A program made the position numbers and the translations under genes. This document shows, piece by piece, positions 22,801 to 36,928 of a stretch of DNA of 64,000 nucleotides (position 1 is the stretch's first letter; the number at the start of each line of letters is the position of its first letter). A model generated the notes under the pieces. It did no database searches. It was not told where the DNA came from and saw only the letters and a list, made by a program, of their open reading frames with translations. The stretch is from Tipula vernalis (lineage: Eukaryota > Arthropoda > Insecta > Diptera > Tipulidae). Location of the stretch: positions 39,846,590-39,910,589 of the forward strand of contig OY282560.1 of the NCBI GenBank assembly GCA_958295665.1. The letters run 5' to 3'.

Positions 22801-25800
22801 CATACTTAATATCATAAATCCCCATTTTAAATTTGAACTGAATCTTCCTCCGTACGCTTGTCACAAGTATGAAATAATTTAGTTTAGTAATAAAAAAAAC
22901 AATTTTTTGTGTTGGTGAAAAATACGTCAATCACAAATTTTTGTAGTTGTCATGTTTTAATTTTATGATTTTTAATGTATACTGTATCACTAATTAAAAA
23001 AAAAAATTCCAACATGATTTTTTTGTTGTTGTTGCTGCTTTTTAAGGTTCGAGGTATCAAATAAATAAAAAAATCACGTCACCATTTGTGTTGGGTTTAT
23101 TTCTGTTGTTGTGTTTATTGGTGGTGGTGTTGTGTTTATTTCTTTAGACTAAAGAAAAAAAAAACAAATTATCCGAAAAACATTTTTTAACGATAAATGA
23201 ATATGGATTATATAATAATTATAAAAATGGTACCATCTTTATTATAATTTATTCCAAAAAATTAACTCAACATTAAAATGCAACTGGGCGACCAGCATTT
23301 TCGACTACATACTAGTATTTTTTAGAATCTAAATCTTTTGTTACTTTTTATTCCATTTCTTTCATGAACTGGGGAATTTTATAGCAAAATCTAGTATTCA
23401 CCTGTAAAGTGTTATGTACTCTGTTATGAGTTACAGGTATACTCATATTCAGGAAATGAATCTCCAGTAATCTTTTTTGTTAGATTCAGAAGAACAAAAG
23501 TACTTACATAGACAAAGTTCTAACTACAATAACTTTGCCATTTAATAAGATTTTTTAATGCTTTAAGAATGAAATAACAAATATTTTGTGTCACATGTGA
23601 CATTAAATATCCATCAACGTTCAACTTTTTTGCATAAAACCATTATACGTATGTATTTTTATTGCTTTTGAACAAAATAAAAAACTAAGCTTTCGGTATA
23701 AGATAAAAGTACAATAAAATTTCACTTTTATTGGTAACCACCCTAATTAATTTACTTTTGTTTTTTATTATCTACACAATATAATGTAGAGCGCAACAAA
23801 CCAATAAAAATACTTATCTAATTATTGTTCAACACAGTAACAAAACAAGAGTGTTCACACACCATCCAGAATAACAATCACATAAAAATGATAACATCTT
23901 ATCTTAGAGTAATTTAAACGGCCACATACAACTTTTTTATTAGACCACCCAGAAACAGGAAAACAAAGTCCAAATAATATCGACCCTGTATCTAACACCA
24001 TCACAATTTATTGTTATACAGGGAAACATATTGCTGTAACTTTTAACAAACGAAGAAATTTTCTACTCAGTATAAGAAGAAAAATAGAAAACTTTTAATA
24101 AACAAAATATGAGATGGGCGGAAAACTTTGTTAACAATAAACAAAGTAAATTTTATATAGCAAAATGTATTTTTGTGCGATGTTAAGATGTATATGTATA
24201 ATAAAACCGTTAATGAGGTTAGAATTGTTGACAAAACTCAATTACGTACACAAAACAGCAAACAATTGTTTACAAGCAGCAAACTTTTTGATCAACAAGA
24301 GCGTGGAAAAAGTTAGGTGTATAACTATGACATGCAAAATTTTTCGTAGAAGCAACTCTATAATAAAACAGTGTTTTTGTATATATATGAAGATACATGT
24401 TAAGAAAATATATGAGACGGTAAATTTGTGGAATATCTTGTTGTGTTTTACAATTTATTTATTAGATTTGCGAGGTTATGTAGGTAGAAAGGAATATAAA
24501 TATTTTATAGTTCGTTTATAAGCAAAACATATTACATTACTGAGTTAAATGATTTATTGGGTCGAGGTTGGTTACAAAAGCATTATATTGTAATACAATT
24601 ATTTGTTCTGCCAACTAAATAGGTTAAAGATGAGAATTTCCATTTTCCAAATGTGATACTCGAAAAAACATCAAAGCGCAAAAGTCAATTTCATCACAAT
24701 ATTCAGAATATCTAGAAATAATTAAAATTTCATAGAAATTTTACAAAAATATTTGTTCTGGTTTGACGTTCGAAATTCAACGCGTCCAATTTTAATGTTT
24801 GATTTACAACTATAATTCTAAAACCGTTCTTACAACGGAAAACCATCGATTAGTTTTGTCTCTGGGCGACAGCAAAACAATAACCTCACATTGAAGTAGG
24901 GTTTCTCTTCATACTGCCACTGCCAAAAAAAATCGGTCAAATTACTCGGGCAACTAAACCTTAGAACGAGAAATCCGACAAAATAATAAATATCAACAAT
25001 ATATAAACTACCTGTTTCTGCCAGAATTCCGACAATAAAAGAGCACCAGAGTCTCTTTGAATTACAATACGTACATCATTTAAATGTGGTAAATTCAACA
25101 ATGTCGTGAATTTCTTAGTTTTCTAGAAGATCGCTACCAATCTTTAACAGCGGCGAACACAATTCTCCAATTGCTCATCCTAAGAAATAAAGAGATTCAA
25201 AAAGATGCAAATTTTGTCAATCTGGCCAATACATATTTTACCAAGTACTTTGTATTAATTGCCTTCATAATGGATCCATTTCTGAACCAAAATGACGTCA
25301 CTCAAGGAAGTTTAAGTTTCCTAAAAGCGAAAAAATATACGGTACTTAAAAGCTCAATTTCACGTCGCTTGATCCCGACGTCTTAATAGCGACGTTAAGG
25401 GTGATTTCGAAGGTGAACGGTCTGTATTACACGATTCAAACTTTGAACGGCTAGAGTTATGACTGATCTGATCATTCCGCTCAAGAAAAACGTTTTCGAC
25501 CAATAAAATTTAGAGGTATCTGTATTTGGCTGACTGCACGGCTAGAATATTTTCGATACAGAGCGTTTTTTATTTGTAGAAATCGCGACGTAAGATCATC
25601 GAGCGAAATTAACTAATAGAAAATCAAATATTTAAAAATATATAGCTTTACCCACGTCCCACAACACAACTGTGCTTGCCCGGCCTTCTCCCTCCGACTA
25701 AGTTTTAGTATTTAAGATTCCAGTCTGTATTGATTTTTAAAAACTAAGACAGACAACTTGGCAAATGGTTATAGTTTTATAACCACAAACATATTTTGAA

Positions 25801-27239
25801 ACAGAAAATTAAAGTCATATTAGGGGTGACGTTGTTTCAAAATATTTTAATTTTAAAATACCCTTGCTGACCTTCTTCAAAATAGAAACATCAATGTGGT
25901 CTCCTTTCTTGTTTTATACTTTATTTGTTATTCTGATTTTTTAATTTAAATTTAGTTGTTTTCAACACGTTACTGAAAATATATTGTCTCTGTGTGCTAT
26001 TGGACCGTTCTTTCTCTATGGAGCCAACCGATAGAATTTCATTGAATCACCCTATTGAATTATTCTAATCAGTGCTAGATATTAAGCCATGCGATAATTA
26101 AACTGGCCACAAAATTTTAAAATGGGGACCAAAAAGATAATTACAAAACCTAGTTTATCACACTATCCCTAATAATCGTATATCTAAGTATCTATCTACT
26201 ACCTAGACTAGACATTAGGTTTACCCAAAAAAAAAGGAAAACAAAAAAAAATTAATTTGGTTTGTAGTAAATTTTCAAAACTATTTTTAAAGTATTGGTT
26301 ACATTTTTGAAAACTAATTATAATTTTTTTTATTCAGATTTAGGTTATCAACCTTGAGGAGATTACAACATATAAAACTCTAATCGTTTAGATTCTGATA
26401 AACTTACTGCAGAATAGACTTTGTTTTTCAGTCACAGTAAATAAAATTAGTTTTCTTTTGGAACGAAACAATTTAATTCATTACTTCCAGTTGGTGATTA
26501 GAATTTTATTTAATGAAATGTATTAAACTTTAGTATTATTATTTCTTAATTTAATTTAATCATTTAAGAACAAAAACTAAATCGATCGTTGTGCGGGTAC
26601 AAAAAGAAGAACGAAGCTAAAAAGAAAATCTCATTTTAATTTGTATTCGTTTTCTGCTATTTATTTTGTTCTGTGTAAACTGATTTAGTGGAATAATGTT
26701 TCACTAATATATTATTAGAGGACATTTTTTTTTTGCAACTACCCCGCACGTAATGAGACAATTAGGACTAAGACAATTTAGGCTGGAAGCTTGCGTGTAA
26801 TAATAAGTAATAATTTAAATAAAAATAAAACAGATAAAAAGAAAATTATTTATCTTAACAGAAATTAAATATGAAATACAGGCTAGCGATGTTTAACGCG
26901 AACTAGTACATAAATACAAAACCATTCCGAATTAAGGTTGATTTAAATTATCCGTTCCTTTCAGTTCAAATACATGTATCGAGTCAGATATCATCAATTT
27001 ATACATTCATTTCAACAATTTTATTTCTGTACAGGATAATATAAATCAACCTTAAGACGTTACTATCGAACTTTAAACGACAGCGCTAATTTCAAACGAC
27101 AGTTGATTTATAAAAAAGTTATACCGAGAATATAACGAAAGGTGAAACATGTTAGTAAATTTGAAAATATTAAGTATCAAAAATCGTTTCATGTTCGATA
27201 CTTTATAATGTAAATTAGTAATTTTGTATTATTTTCAAA
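22801..27239. other. AT-rich intergenic DNA
   Basis: No recognisable gene. A 118-codon open frame at 24165-24521 (plus strand) has no domain, is poor in conserved features, and is about as long as the longest chance frame expected here. 25130-25450 is slightly richer in GC, with a 71-codon frame of unknown nature. 26990-27240 leads into the AAATATC array with scattered copies of the word. Confidence 0.45.
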
Positions 27240-28215
27240 TATCAAATATGAAATATAAAATGTGAGGTACAAAATATTAAACATCATCAAATATAATCAA
27301 TTACGAGTACCATCAAATATCAAATAACAAATATTAAATATCAAATATCTAAAATACAATATTAAATATCAAATATCTAAAATACAATATCTAATATCAA
27401 ATGGCGCATATCAGATATCAAATAACAACTATCAAATATCAAATATCAAATATCAAATATCAAATATCAAATATCAAATATCAAATATCAAATATCAAAT
27501 ATCAAATATCAAATATCAAATATCAAATATCAAATATCAAATATCAAATATCAAATATCAAATATTAAATATCAAATATTAAATATAAAATATTAAATAT
27601 CAAATATTAAATATCAAATATCAAATATCAAATATCAAATATCAAATATCAAATATCAAATATCAAATATCAAATATCAAATATCAAATATCAAATATCA
27701 AATATCAAATATCAAATATCAAATATCAAATATCAAATATCAAATGTCAAATATCTAATATCAAATATCAAATATCAAATATCAAATAACAAATAACAAA
27801 TAACAAATATCAAATATCAAATATCAAATATCAAATATCAAATATCAAATATAAAATATAAAATATCAAATATCAAATATCAAATATCAAATATCAAATA
27901 TAAAATATCAAATATCAAATATCAATTATCAAATATCAAATATCAAATATCAAATATCAAATATCAAATATCAAATATCAAATATCAAATATCAAATAAC
28001 AAATAACAAATAACAAATAACAAATATCAAATATCAAATATCAAATATCAAATATCAAATATCAAATATAAAATATCAAATATCAAATATCAAATATAAA
28101 ATATCAAATATCAAATATCATATGTCACATATCAAATATCTACTCGTAATATCTAGTACCAAATATCAAATGTAAAATATAAAATATCCTCAAATATAAT
28201 CACTTATCATCAAAT
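27240..28215. repeat. 7-bp tandem array (AAATATC)n
   Basis: Nearly 1 kb of tandem AAATATC with interspersed variants (AAATAAC, AAATATT, AAATATA). The centre (27430-28110) is almost pure and both edges are degenerate, as expected if turnover is strongest in the middle. Its right edge lies only some tens of bases from a dead mariner element. Confidence 0.95.
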
Positions 28216-28229
28216 ATCAAATAACGAAT

Positions 28230-28960
28230 CTGTAAAATTTTGTAGATACTCGGTAATGCCTTGTAGCCATCGATATTAGTTTGGGTAAAAAGTGCTTTAT
28301 TGAAGCCAACTTTAGATCATCAAGGGAGTTTTGCAAAAATCGGAACAAATGGTAGTCAGAGAGTTCGGGCTATACGGTGGTTGCATTGAAACTCCCCAGC
28401 CATGCGTTCTCAATTTTTACAGCATCATCAAAGAATTGTGTGATCTGGCATTATCATAATGGAAGACAATATCCTTTCTATTGATCAATTCTGGCCGGTG
28501 TTTTTTTTATTACCCGGTGTAATCCGGTTAATTGCTGCCAGTTGAGATTAGAATCATTGGTTTGACCAGGTTCTTGAATAATGTACAATTCCTTTCCAAT
28601 TCTATCATAAACACAGCATAACCTCATGCAGCGCGTCAACCCTGGATTTGAAGTCGTTTGTGGTAGTTCACCTTTCTTTGAGCAATTTTTTTTTCGAGTG
28701 ACAATGATTTGCTTCAAAAATGAGTCGATTTCGTTACGTTTTAAAATCGAGCTTCTTTGTGTATCCAGCCTTAAGCAAATGGTTAAAAACTATTTTGTTT
28801 ATCGATATTTAATTAATTAATTCGGTATTCTTCGATTTTTTGTAAGATTCCATCGACTTTTTCAATGATTCGTCGAACAGAGCCAGGTGTATCTTTGGCG
28901 TCGAAATTTTTAAAATGAAAGCGAGTAAACCATGTGCATGCTGTGGCATTCGACAGAGCG
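28230..28960 (-). pseudogene. mariner-family transposase, degenerate
   Basis: Read on the minus strand, pieces of a mariner transposase appear in the right order: WFTRFHFKNFDAKDTP near 28930, KQIIVTRKKNCSKK near 28700, SNPGLTRCMRL, then RPELINRKDIVFHYDNARSH at about 28440-28500, and MQPPYSPN near 28390. The YDN aspartate (codon 28453-28455) is the second catalytic D. The pieces lie in different frames with several stops, so the gene is dead. No terminal inverted repeats were identified. Mariner transposases move elements by cut-and-paste into TA sites. Confidence 0.85.
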
Positions 28961-31900
28961 ATAATTGGGAAAATTCGTGTAAAAAGCCATGTTTTATATT
29001 TTACAAGTAAAACATGTAAAACACTACGTAAATTACATGTAAAAAACTAACACTAGCAGGATGTCATCCTAAATTTGGACAAGAGGATTCGTGCCACATT
29101 ATAAGCATGATTCAAAAACATTCAAATGCAATCATTTTCTATTTACATTGACAAGATGAAACTCTATAACATTTCAATTTTTTGTTTTACTTATCATACT
29201 GCAATAGCATCTGTTTGATAATAATAACGAATTCTGCTTTTCGATAAAATGACATTTTTGAATAATCTTCAAACTATTTAAAAGTGGAGACGTTTTATGA
29301 TATAAAATTAGAGAATGCTACACCTACGTAAACATTTTTTTTTATTCTTATTAATAACCCGATTTTTTAGAAGCTCAGACGCAACTCATCACAACAATTC
29401 ATATTCATTTTCTCAATGTTTATTCAACCTGTATCCAAAGGTATGTCATCTCCCTAGGCGAAAGAAATGAAGCGAAGTCACATCAAATGTCCAGTTTACG
29501 TCGAGCTAATCGAGTTTCTTATATTTTGACGTTGATATTCGGTATTTTGTGTAATTTTTCTAGATTATTCAAGATTTTCGATATTATAGCATTGACATGC
29601 CTATTTTAAAGATTTTTAGTGAATTTTAAAGGTTTTTCTAGAATTCTAATGTAATTCGAAAAAATTCAAAATTTCGAGATTATTCCTGTTTTTCAGGAAT
29701 ATTCTAAATGTTTAGTAATCGGATTGATGTGCAATTCTAAGGTTTAGGTGGTGTTACTCGTAAGATGTTACAGATTATTCGAAAATATTGAAGATGCCCC
29801 ATATTATTCGAGTTATTGCAAATTTGAAAGGCGACTCCAAATTTTTCGATAATATTGAAAATTGTACACAGTTATACAGAAATAAATAGTTTAACAGAAC
29901 CAAATTATTTTGGTTATCAGTTTTATGATGTTTCTTTAAAAAAAAAAGGATTTTTTTTGCCCTCTCCAGAATTGGTAATTTAAAAATCAAACGACGCAAA
30001 AGAGAGCCTAAATAATGCTTTAACAAAGTTCTGGTTGAAGAGACACAAGCAATAATTTGCTCATTAATCTGTGTAAATTACATAGTGTAATTTACTCGCC
30101 TAACTGTGGATAATGCATGTTGTCCTATATTGACTGCTGAAAGGTTAGGTTTGGTTAGGTTAAGGTGGCGGCCCAATGAAGATCGGCATACTTGGGGTGG
30201 AAAATAAGCGTTGACATTAACTTTGAGTCAAGTAATTTAGGGTTTTGGAATATGAAGTCTTTAGGTATCTAGACTTGAATGGGGTTCATTTTTTTGACAT
30301 CTAAATTATTCGAAATTACAAACTATATTGAACATTTTCGTGGTTATTCTAGATTTTCCAGTTTTTTTTTTATAGACACAATGCATTTTTGAAATTTGGA
30401 AGGCTTCTGAATAATTTACATTTTTCAAGATTACTTTAGGAATATAAGTAACTTTATTCAAGATTTTTGGGAGTGTTCTAGAACCCTAAGATAATTTGAG
30501 CTTTTTGAAAATACTCGCAGTCAGTTAAATTATCTTATAGACAAGGGATTCTCGAAATTCAAAATTTTTGGTTGTATCTAAATTGTCCGATTTAAATAGG
30601 GTTAAGTAGCGATAGAGATTATTCGAGGTTTTGCGAGTATTTTCAGATTATTCCAGATTTTTCAAAGGATTTAAAGTTTATCCTTGTTTTTCCGAAATAT
30701 TCCCAATTTTTTGTGAATATCAATATTTTCTCAGAATTCTAAGACTATATGAGCTTTTCGAGATTATTCGTTTTCCATTTAATATTCCTCGAAATTTGCA
30801 AGGAAGTTTAGTTGCATCTTCTTACACAATCAGTGATTTATAGAGAATTTGGTTTTTAAGTGGTTTCCAAGGGTAGCATAATGTTGAGGCATATGTAGAT
30901 AAAGTTAAGTTAAGGTAGGGGAATCCTGAGTTTCGTAGATTGTATTTTCTGGTAATTTGAGATTTTCCGGCGTCCTAGAAACAATTTGCGGATTAGTGCG
31001 ACAGTTGACTACTTTCTAATAATATTGCAAATAGTTTGAATTTACTTGGAAGTTTTACAGAGTTGAATTACCATTATTTTGCCCTGCAAAATATCGTTTG
31101 AATCAAATGATGATGAAAGCTTTCTTTAGAAAATATGACAGACTATTTGATCTGGACTCATCAAATTAGGTTGATCGGTTCTAGAACTCCAAAAAGACCA
31201 AAAACAACATAATTTTCTCAAATGTTAAATTCTCACTTGCATGTCCATTGATTCTGCTTTTCCTCTCTTACTTGTATGTTATGTACCTATATGAAAATGA
31301 AACGAACAATTTGAGTTGCCTAAAATTGGGTGGTTACAACAGAATGTAGCAATTTTGTATTGAAAAAAATCTGAATTTCCAGGACCAGCCGTCTCTAATT
31401 AAATAAGAATCAAAAATATTCTATTCGATTTTTATCCTAAAATCAGGCCTAAATCAACTAAATGGCCTAAACTGGTTAGTATTACTTGCACGTTAAAAGA
31501 CTTATAGAAGTTTTACGTTAAACTGGGCCCATTGTCAATACTCTGAAATTTATTCGAAAAAATTAGATGCTCATTAGTTATATGAGTAAAAGAGACTTAC
31601 AACTTTATTTGGCAACAAGAGAGGTTATATGAATCAATAATTTGCTTAGGTCAAATTTCAGAATATTCTTGAATAAGTGTTAATGTCCTCTTAAATAAGA
31701 GAACGTGGTTTTCGATTATCGTAGCCGTGCCTCGAGCCTATCATTGGAATCATGGTGACAATTGGTGAACGTTTTTACATATAAAAGTTATTTATACTAA
31801 AAAGGCCACTTTGACTAACAATAGATTAATAACATGTGGATGTTCTATGGCCGATTCTGGCTAAAGTATATTATTATTATGCAAAAATATGAATTCTAGC

Positions 31901-33193
31901 CAGTATATTGATTAAACTTTGTTTTATTCGCAACTTAGTATAAGTTTAAATTTCTGGAATTCGACCATATTACCACTTCGAAAACTTGCGATTTTTATAA
32001 GTTGTGGATGTTCTATGGCCAATTTTGGCCAATATAAACCGTTTTAAAGAAGAATTTAGTTATGTACATGTTTCATTCCTTAAATTGAATATATAGGATT
32101 TCTGGTCTGATAATCACGTGAGAAATCTCTTGCTGTAACCTAAAATAAGCTATAAGTACAATTTTTATAATGACAGGTAAAAAATGGCACAATTAGGTGG
32201 ACGCAAAGTAAATGTAGGAAACCTGGGTTTTCTAAAATGGGTATTCCTGGCCTGATGCAATACGGAATCAATGAATTTAGCTGGTTTAATATATGTACCT
32301 AATTTTTTTTTTGTTTACTATGCTAATCTTATACCATAACCCTATTTAACCTGTTTTTATTGGTATAACCCATTTACTATTTAGTGGCGTCAAAATTTTG
32401 TCACTGGATTTAATTCAGTTTTTTTAAATTTAATATCACGGAATTAATTCTCATTCATAAACATTAAATTTAACGGCGAAAATGTCACTCAAAAATATTC
32501 GTATGCTTTCTAAAATATGGGGTAAGAACCTTTCTACTACCTAAAATAGTTGTCCGACTCCCGAAAAAATGTATGAGCCCTCTAAAAATAGATAAAATTT
32601 AAAAACAAAAAATAATCAGAAGCATTTATTTTGCCCATTACGAATTTTTTTTAGATCCGGACCTTAAAAATACTTCCATCTTGAACAAAAGGCCTGTTCT
32701 TTTTGGTTCAGGGCGTAGCCGATAAATTTTTTACTACTTCCGAGTAACAAGTTTTAACCAAAGATAAGATCGAAATATATTTTCAACCTAAATTCAACTA
32801 ATTACCTAAATTTAAAAAACCTAAATACCTAAATACCTCCCCAAGCCATAAATGAAATAATTCCCCAATTACCTATGAAAATGCGAAGTTTTTGATGGTT
32901 GGTTCAAAAATTAGAACAACAACCAATTAAAGCAATTCATACATGTAAAATAAACTTGAATTTTCGGGAAACTTATAGCTACCACGTATGTATCCGGATT
33001 GAATTAAAGTTCTGAGAAACATCGTGGAAAATATTGCAAAGTCGAAAATAATATTATTTGATAGAGGATCCAACATGGCCATTTATGATGTATGGTATCG
33101 ACAGCGGAGACAAAATAGGTGAATCGATAATACCCAAACACAAAAATTATTATTAAAATATATTTCAAAGGGAAAGTTTGTCTGTATTAAATC
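28961..33193. other. AT-rich intergenic DNA with reiterated TTCGAG/ATTATTC words
   Basis: 29520-30850 contains many irregular copies of phrases like GATTATTCGAGATTTT and TTTCTAGAATTCTAA, suggesting a decayed short-repeat region. Near 30151 the phrase GGTTAGGTTAAGGTGGC resembles the end of dispersed insect repeats. No gene was recognised. Confidence 0.45.
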
Positions 33194-33479
33194 AATAAGA
33201 TTCTTTCGGCTTTTTATAGACAAAATATATTGAAAATAATGGCACTCACAACATTTTCGGCTTGTTATAATCAGAAAAAATTAAGAGGCCAATCATTTAT
33301 AAGTATATCAAATACAATTCTAACTTCATACATTAAGTATAAGGCAACAACGCATTGACTTAGCGAATTATAAAATTCACCAAAATTCAAAGTTCCAAAG
33401 AGAAAGTTTGTTGTGAAAATGTTGTCAATGCCATTATTTTTAATAGATTTTGTCTATAAAAAGCCGAAACAATTTTATT
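33194..33479. mobile_element. Small inverted-repeat element (MITE-like)
   Basis: Two 55-bp arms, 33204-33258 and 33415-33469, are inverted copies with only a few mismatches (outer end TTTCGGCTTTTTATAGACAA). Weaker complementarity extends about 10 bases further out on both sides. About 156 bp of unrelated sequence lies between. No coding capacity. The length and structure fit a non-autonomous DNA transposon. A target-site duplication was not clear. Confidence 0.65.
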
Positions 33480-34639
33480 AAAATATATTTGTGTAACGTG
33501 TTCTACAAGGCATCCCTGTAAATTAATATTATTTTTTGTAATGTAAGCAAGTATATATATACAAAGGATAATAAAATTGGCGAATGACGAAAAAAAAACC
33601 GGCAAACAAATGTATTATTGGGGGATACTAGGCACTGGCTAAAAAAAAAATATTTAATTTTCTTTTGATTATATCACTCTCATTTCATCACTTAAATAAT
33701 AAAGTAGATGACGATGATGATGATGATTTTTCCGTTGATAAGACCATGATGGTTCTAATTATATAGTAATTTAAATGATTGTATGCAAGGAGGTAAAGAT
33801 TCACGTCCTTACCTTTAGCAAGCAACAATAAATTGTTTTGGTTATTAAACTTTTGAACGGTTTGTTTTGTCTCCAGGTTATTGACCAAGACCATCGATTA
33901 TAAAAAAAAAAAATACTCTCAGGTTAATTATCATAATGATACACTATATAAAATAATTTGATGTCTTCATGATTATTTACCACAGTTGGTAAAAAATTAT
34001 ATTATGCTTATTGTACACGCAAATAAAGCAACATTTTTATCATAAATAAATGTAAATTGCGTGTACTATACGGAGGACATACAAAAATATGAGAATTTTT
34101 AAATTAAAATTGGGCACAATGAATACAAAACAGAAAATGTCACAATGAAATAATTTTATGTATTCATTGTGTAGGTGGATGGATGTTCTTTTGTTGTGTG
34201 TATGTGTTTTTACTGAGGAAAAATGAATTATCTGGAATTCTTTTGAAATTTATTGTAAATAGCCAGATGCCCGCAAAATTTTGTTATTTTACCATAAAGT
34301 TCAAATATTTTAATAGCGTAGAATTTTTTTTTTATGTTGTTGTGCTGGTCTATTAAAACGAAAATTTAATTTATGACGTTTTTTGTTTACATTTTTGCTG
34401 TTGGTAGATTATGGATACACAATGGAAAACAATTTTCATAAAATTAATGATTCTTAGCGTTCCGTTCGAAACAAAATATTTTACTGAAATATACGTACCA
34501 TCTTAAAATTGTCATACTTTAAAAAAATTGCATTTATGCCAGTAATTGGCGGATTCGTCTTACCTAGAAATAAAATAATAATAGTAAATTAGTATCAAAT
34601 ATCACGGACAATAAAATTTAATTTATTAAAATTATAGGT
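33480..34639. other. AT-rich intergenic DNA
   Basis: Nothing coding was recognised. It contains short simple repeats, for example GATGATGATGATGA near 33714 and A or T runs. Confidence 0.5.
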
Positions 34640-35575
34640 CCCTACTTTTACAAATATCAAACACCGCAAATGGAGCACAAATGCAGATTTAAGAATTTTT
34701 GGCTTCGAAATTTTATGGTTTAGTGGTTTTCAATAAAATTAAATTTTCTAGGAAACGTGTAGCAATATTTGACGTTAATCCGCTATGGCACAACAATTAC
34801 AGGTCTCGAAACCTACTGTTAGAGATATCAAACACCGTAAACGGAGCACAGATGCAGATTTAGGATTTTTGACTTCAAAATTTTATAAACTGTATAGCTC
34901 AGTGGTTGTCAATAAAACAGAATTTTCTATGAAATGTGCAGAAATAATCTAGCGATAATTATGCGCTTTGGCACAAAATTTACAGACCAGGAAACCTACT
35001 GTTTGAGATATCAAACATCGGAATCAGAGCACAAATGCAGATTTCGGATTTTTAGTCTCGAAATTTTATAGACTGCATAGCTCAGTACTTGTCAATAAAA
35101 TAGAATTTTGTGTGAAACGTCTAAAAATATTTGAGTGATGTAAATGCGCTTTTCACAAGAATCACAGGTCCCGAAAGCTACTGTTAGAGGTATCAAATGC
35201 CACAATCGGAGCACAAATGCCGATTTCGGATTTTTGGTCTCAAAATTTTATGGACTGTAGAGCTCAGTGTTTTTCAGTAAAAAGAATTTTCTATGAAATG
35301 GGTAGAAATGATCTAGGGAAGTAATTGCGCTTTGCCTCAACAATCACAGACCCGGAAAGCTACTGTTAGAGACATCAAACACCGCAATCGGAGCATAAAT
35401 GCAGATTTCGAATTTTTGGCCTCAAAATTGTATGGACTCTAGCTCAGTGGTTTTGAATAAAATAGAATTTTTTAATGCCTTTTGGCACAACAGTTAAAGG
35501 TCCCAAACCTTCTGTTAGAGATATTTAACACCGAAATCGGAGCACAAATGCAGATTTCTATAGATCTGAATACCG
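34640..35575. repeat. 182-bp tandem repeat, about five diverged units
   Basis: The landmark ATCAAACACCG-AATCGGAGCACAAATGC recurs at about 34654, 34825, 35008, 35190, 35372 and 35521. The spacings are 171, 183, 182, 182 and 149. Units also share GATTTTTGG-CTC-AAATTTTATGGACT, AGCTCAGTGGTT-TCAATAAAATAGAATTTT and AGGTC-CGAAACCTACTGTTAGAGA blocks. Divergence between units is visible, so the array is old. It ends about 170 bp before the second gypsy element. Confidence 0.85.
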
Positions 35576-35749
35576 TTTTTTTATTGCTTCGGTAATCTTG
35601 CAGTATTACTGTTACAGAAATATTGTAGTATAACTCGACCTCTACATTAAATTATGTATCATAACTCGACCCAACTCATAAATAGTCACTGAGTTCATGC
35701 CCTACATAATTTAATAATATAATTTTTATGTTAAAATTGTTACTACGGT

Positions 35750-36176
35750 AGCTATTTCATCATCAGAAGGTGACTGTATATGTCAATCTGGTGAAATATT
35801 ACCATCTTTATATGCAACAAGTTCGATAATCAAATGTGAAAATGGTTTAGCTTTACTAAAAGTCGTAAATGTCAGTGATATTCCAATTATATTTTCAAAT
35901 TTAACCATAAACATTGATCCAATTGATGAATTTCACATTAATCAATTAAATAGTTGGGCAAATCCTGAGCATAATCGTTTAAAGAAGCTTGAAGATGAAT
36001 TACAGTTCCATTCGTTTAATGTTGAGGAAAAGAATTCAATCGTTAATCTATGTCGAGAGTATTTTTTATTTGAATTAAGTACAACAGATTTAGTCCAACA
36101 CGAAATAAAATTAAATTCCAACACTAACCCAATATTTCAGAAACCATATCGTTTACTAGAATCGGCGAAACGGTAA
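35750..36176 (+). pseudogene. pol: Gypsy pol linker between protease and RT
   Basis: An ATG-less frame is open from about 35750 to the TAA at 36174-36176. It encodes GLALLKVVNVSDIPII and INQLNSWANPEHNRLKKLED. It then runs into FELSTTDLVQHEIKLNS and NPIFQKPYRL, the usual lead-in to gypsy RT. The stop falls right after ESAKR, and the same frame continues into RT. Confidence 0.8.
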
Positions 36177-36928
36177 GTCGAAAATCAAGTACAAGACATG
36201 CTTGAAGAAAATATTATTGAACCAAGTCAATCTCCATGGAATTTTCCGTTATTTGTAGTCCCAAAGAAATCAAAAGATGGGTCGAAAAAATTTCGAATTG
36301 TCATTGATTATCGAAAATTAAATCAAGCCACCATCAGTGATGTATTTCCGTTACCAAACATAACCGAAATTCTTGAGAAATTAGGTCGTAGTCAATATTT
36401 TACCACACTCGATCTAGCAACCAATTTATAAGAATTCCATTTGGCCTTAAGAATGCCCCTTCTACATTCCAAAGGCTTATGAACACTATTATGTCTGGAT
36501 TACAAGGAATTCATTGTTTAATTTATTTGGATGACGTAGTTGTGTATGCTGCAACATTAGAGGAACATAATCAAAAGTTAAAAGATGTTTTCTCAAAATT
36601 TCGAGTTGCCAATTTAAAATTAAATCCGAAGAAATGTGTTTTTCTCCAAAAAGAGAAAGCTTACCTTGGACACGTGATCAACCAAGATGGTATTCATCCA
36701 GATCCAGCAAAAATTCAAACAATTGTCGATTACCCAGTTCTGCAAGATCAAAAATCCTTAAAATTATTTCCTGGATTGGTAGGGTACTATCGAAAATTTA
36801 TCGCTAGCTTTGCTAAAACTGCAAAGCCATTGACAGAGTTGCTGAAGAAAAACGTTATTTATAAATGGAATCCGTCTACAGATGAAGCATTCCACAGTTT
36901 GAAACTCTTTGAAGAGAATTTATTTTAA
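36177..36928 (+). pseudogene. pol: Gypsy reverse transcriptase with internal deletion
   Basis: The first part (36177-36431) has [40 protein letters not shown] and FTTLDLAT (motif A). The reading then jumps to [15 protein letters not shown], losing roughly 35 codons that normally hold GYHQI to the -HYEF region. The second part (from about 36432) has CLIYLDDVVVYA with the catalytic YLDD and the thumb (YLGHVINQDGIHPDP, GLVGYYRKFI). It ends at a frameshift stop at 36926-36928. Confidence 0.9.

Noticed and set aside
24165..24521. 118-codon plus-strand frame
   Set aside because: No recognisable motif and low-complexity AT-rich codons. About one frame of this length is expected by chance in 64 kb at this base composition.
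30140..30185. TTAGG-type telomere repeat
   Set aside because: Only two or three irregular GGTTAGGTT words are present; this fits a dispersed repeat end better than telomeric DNA.
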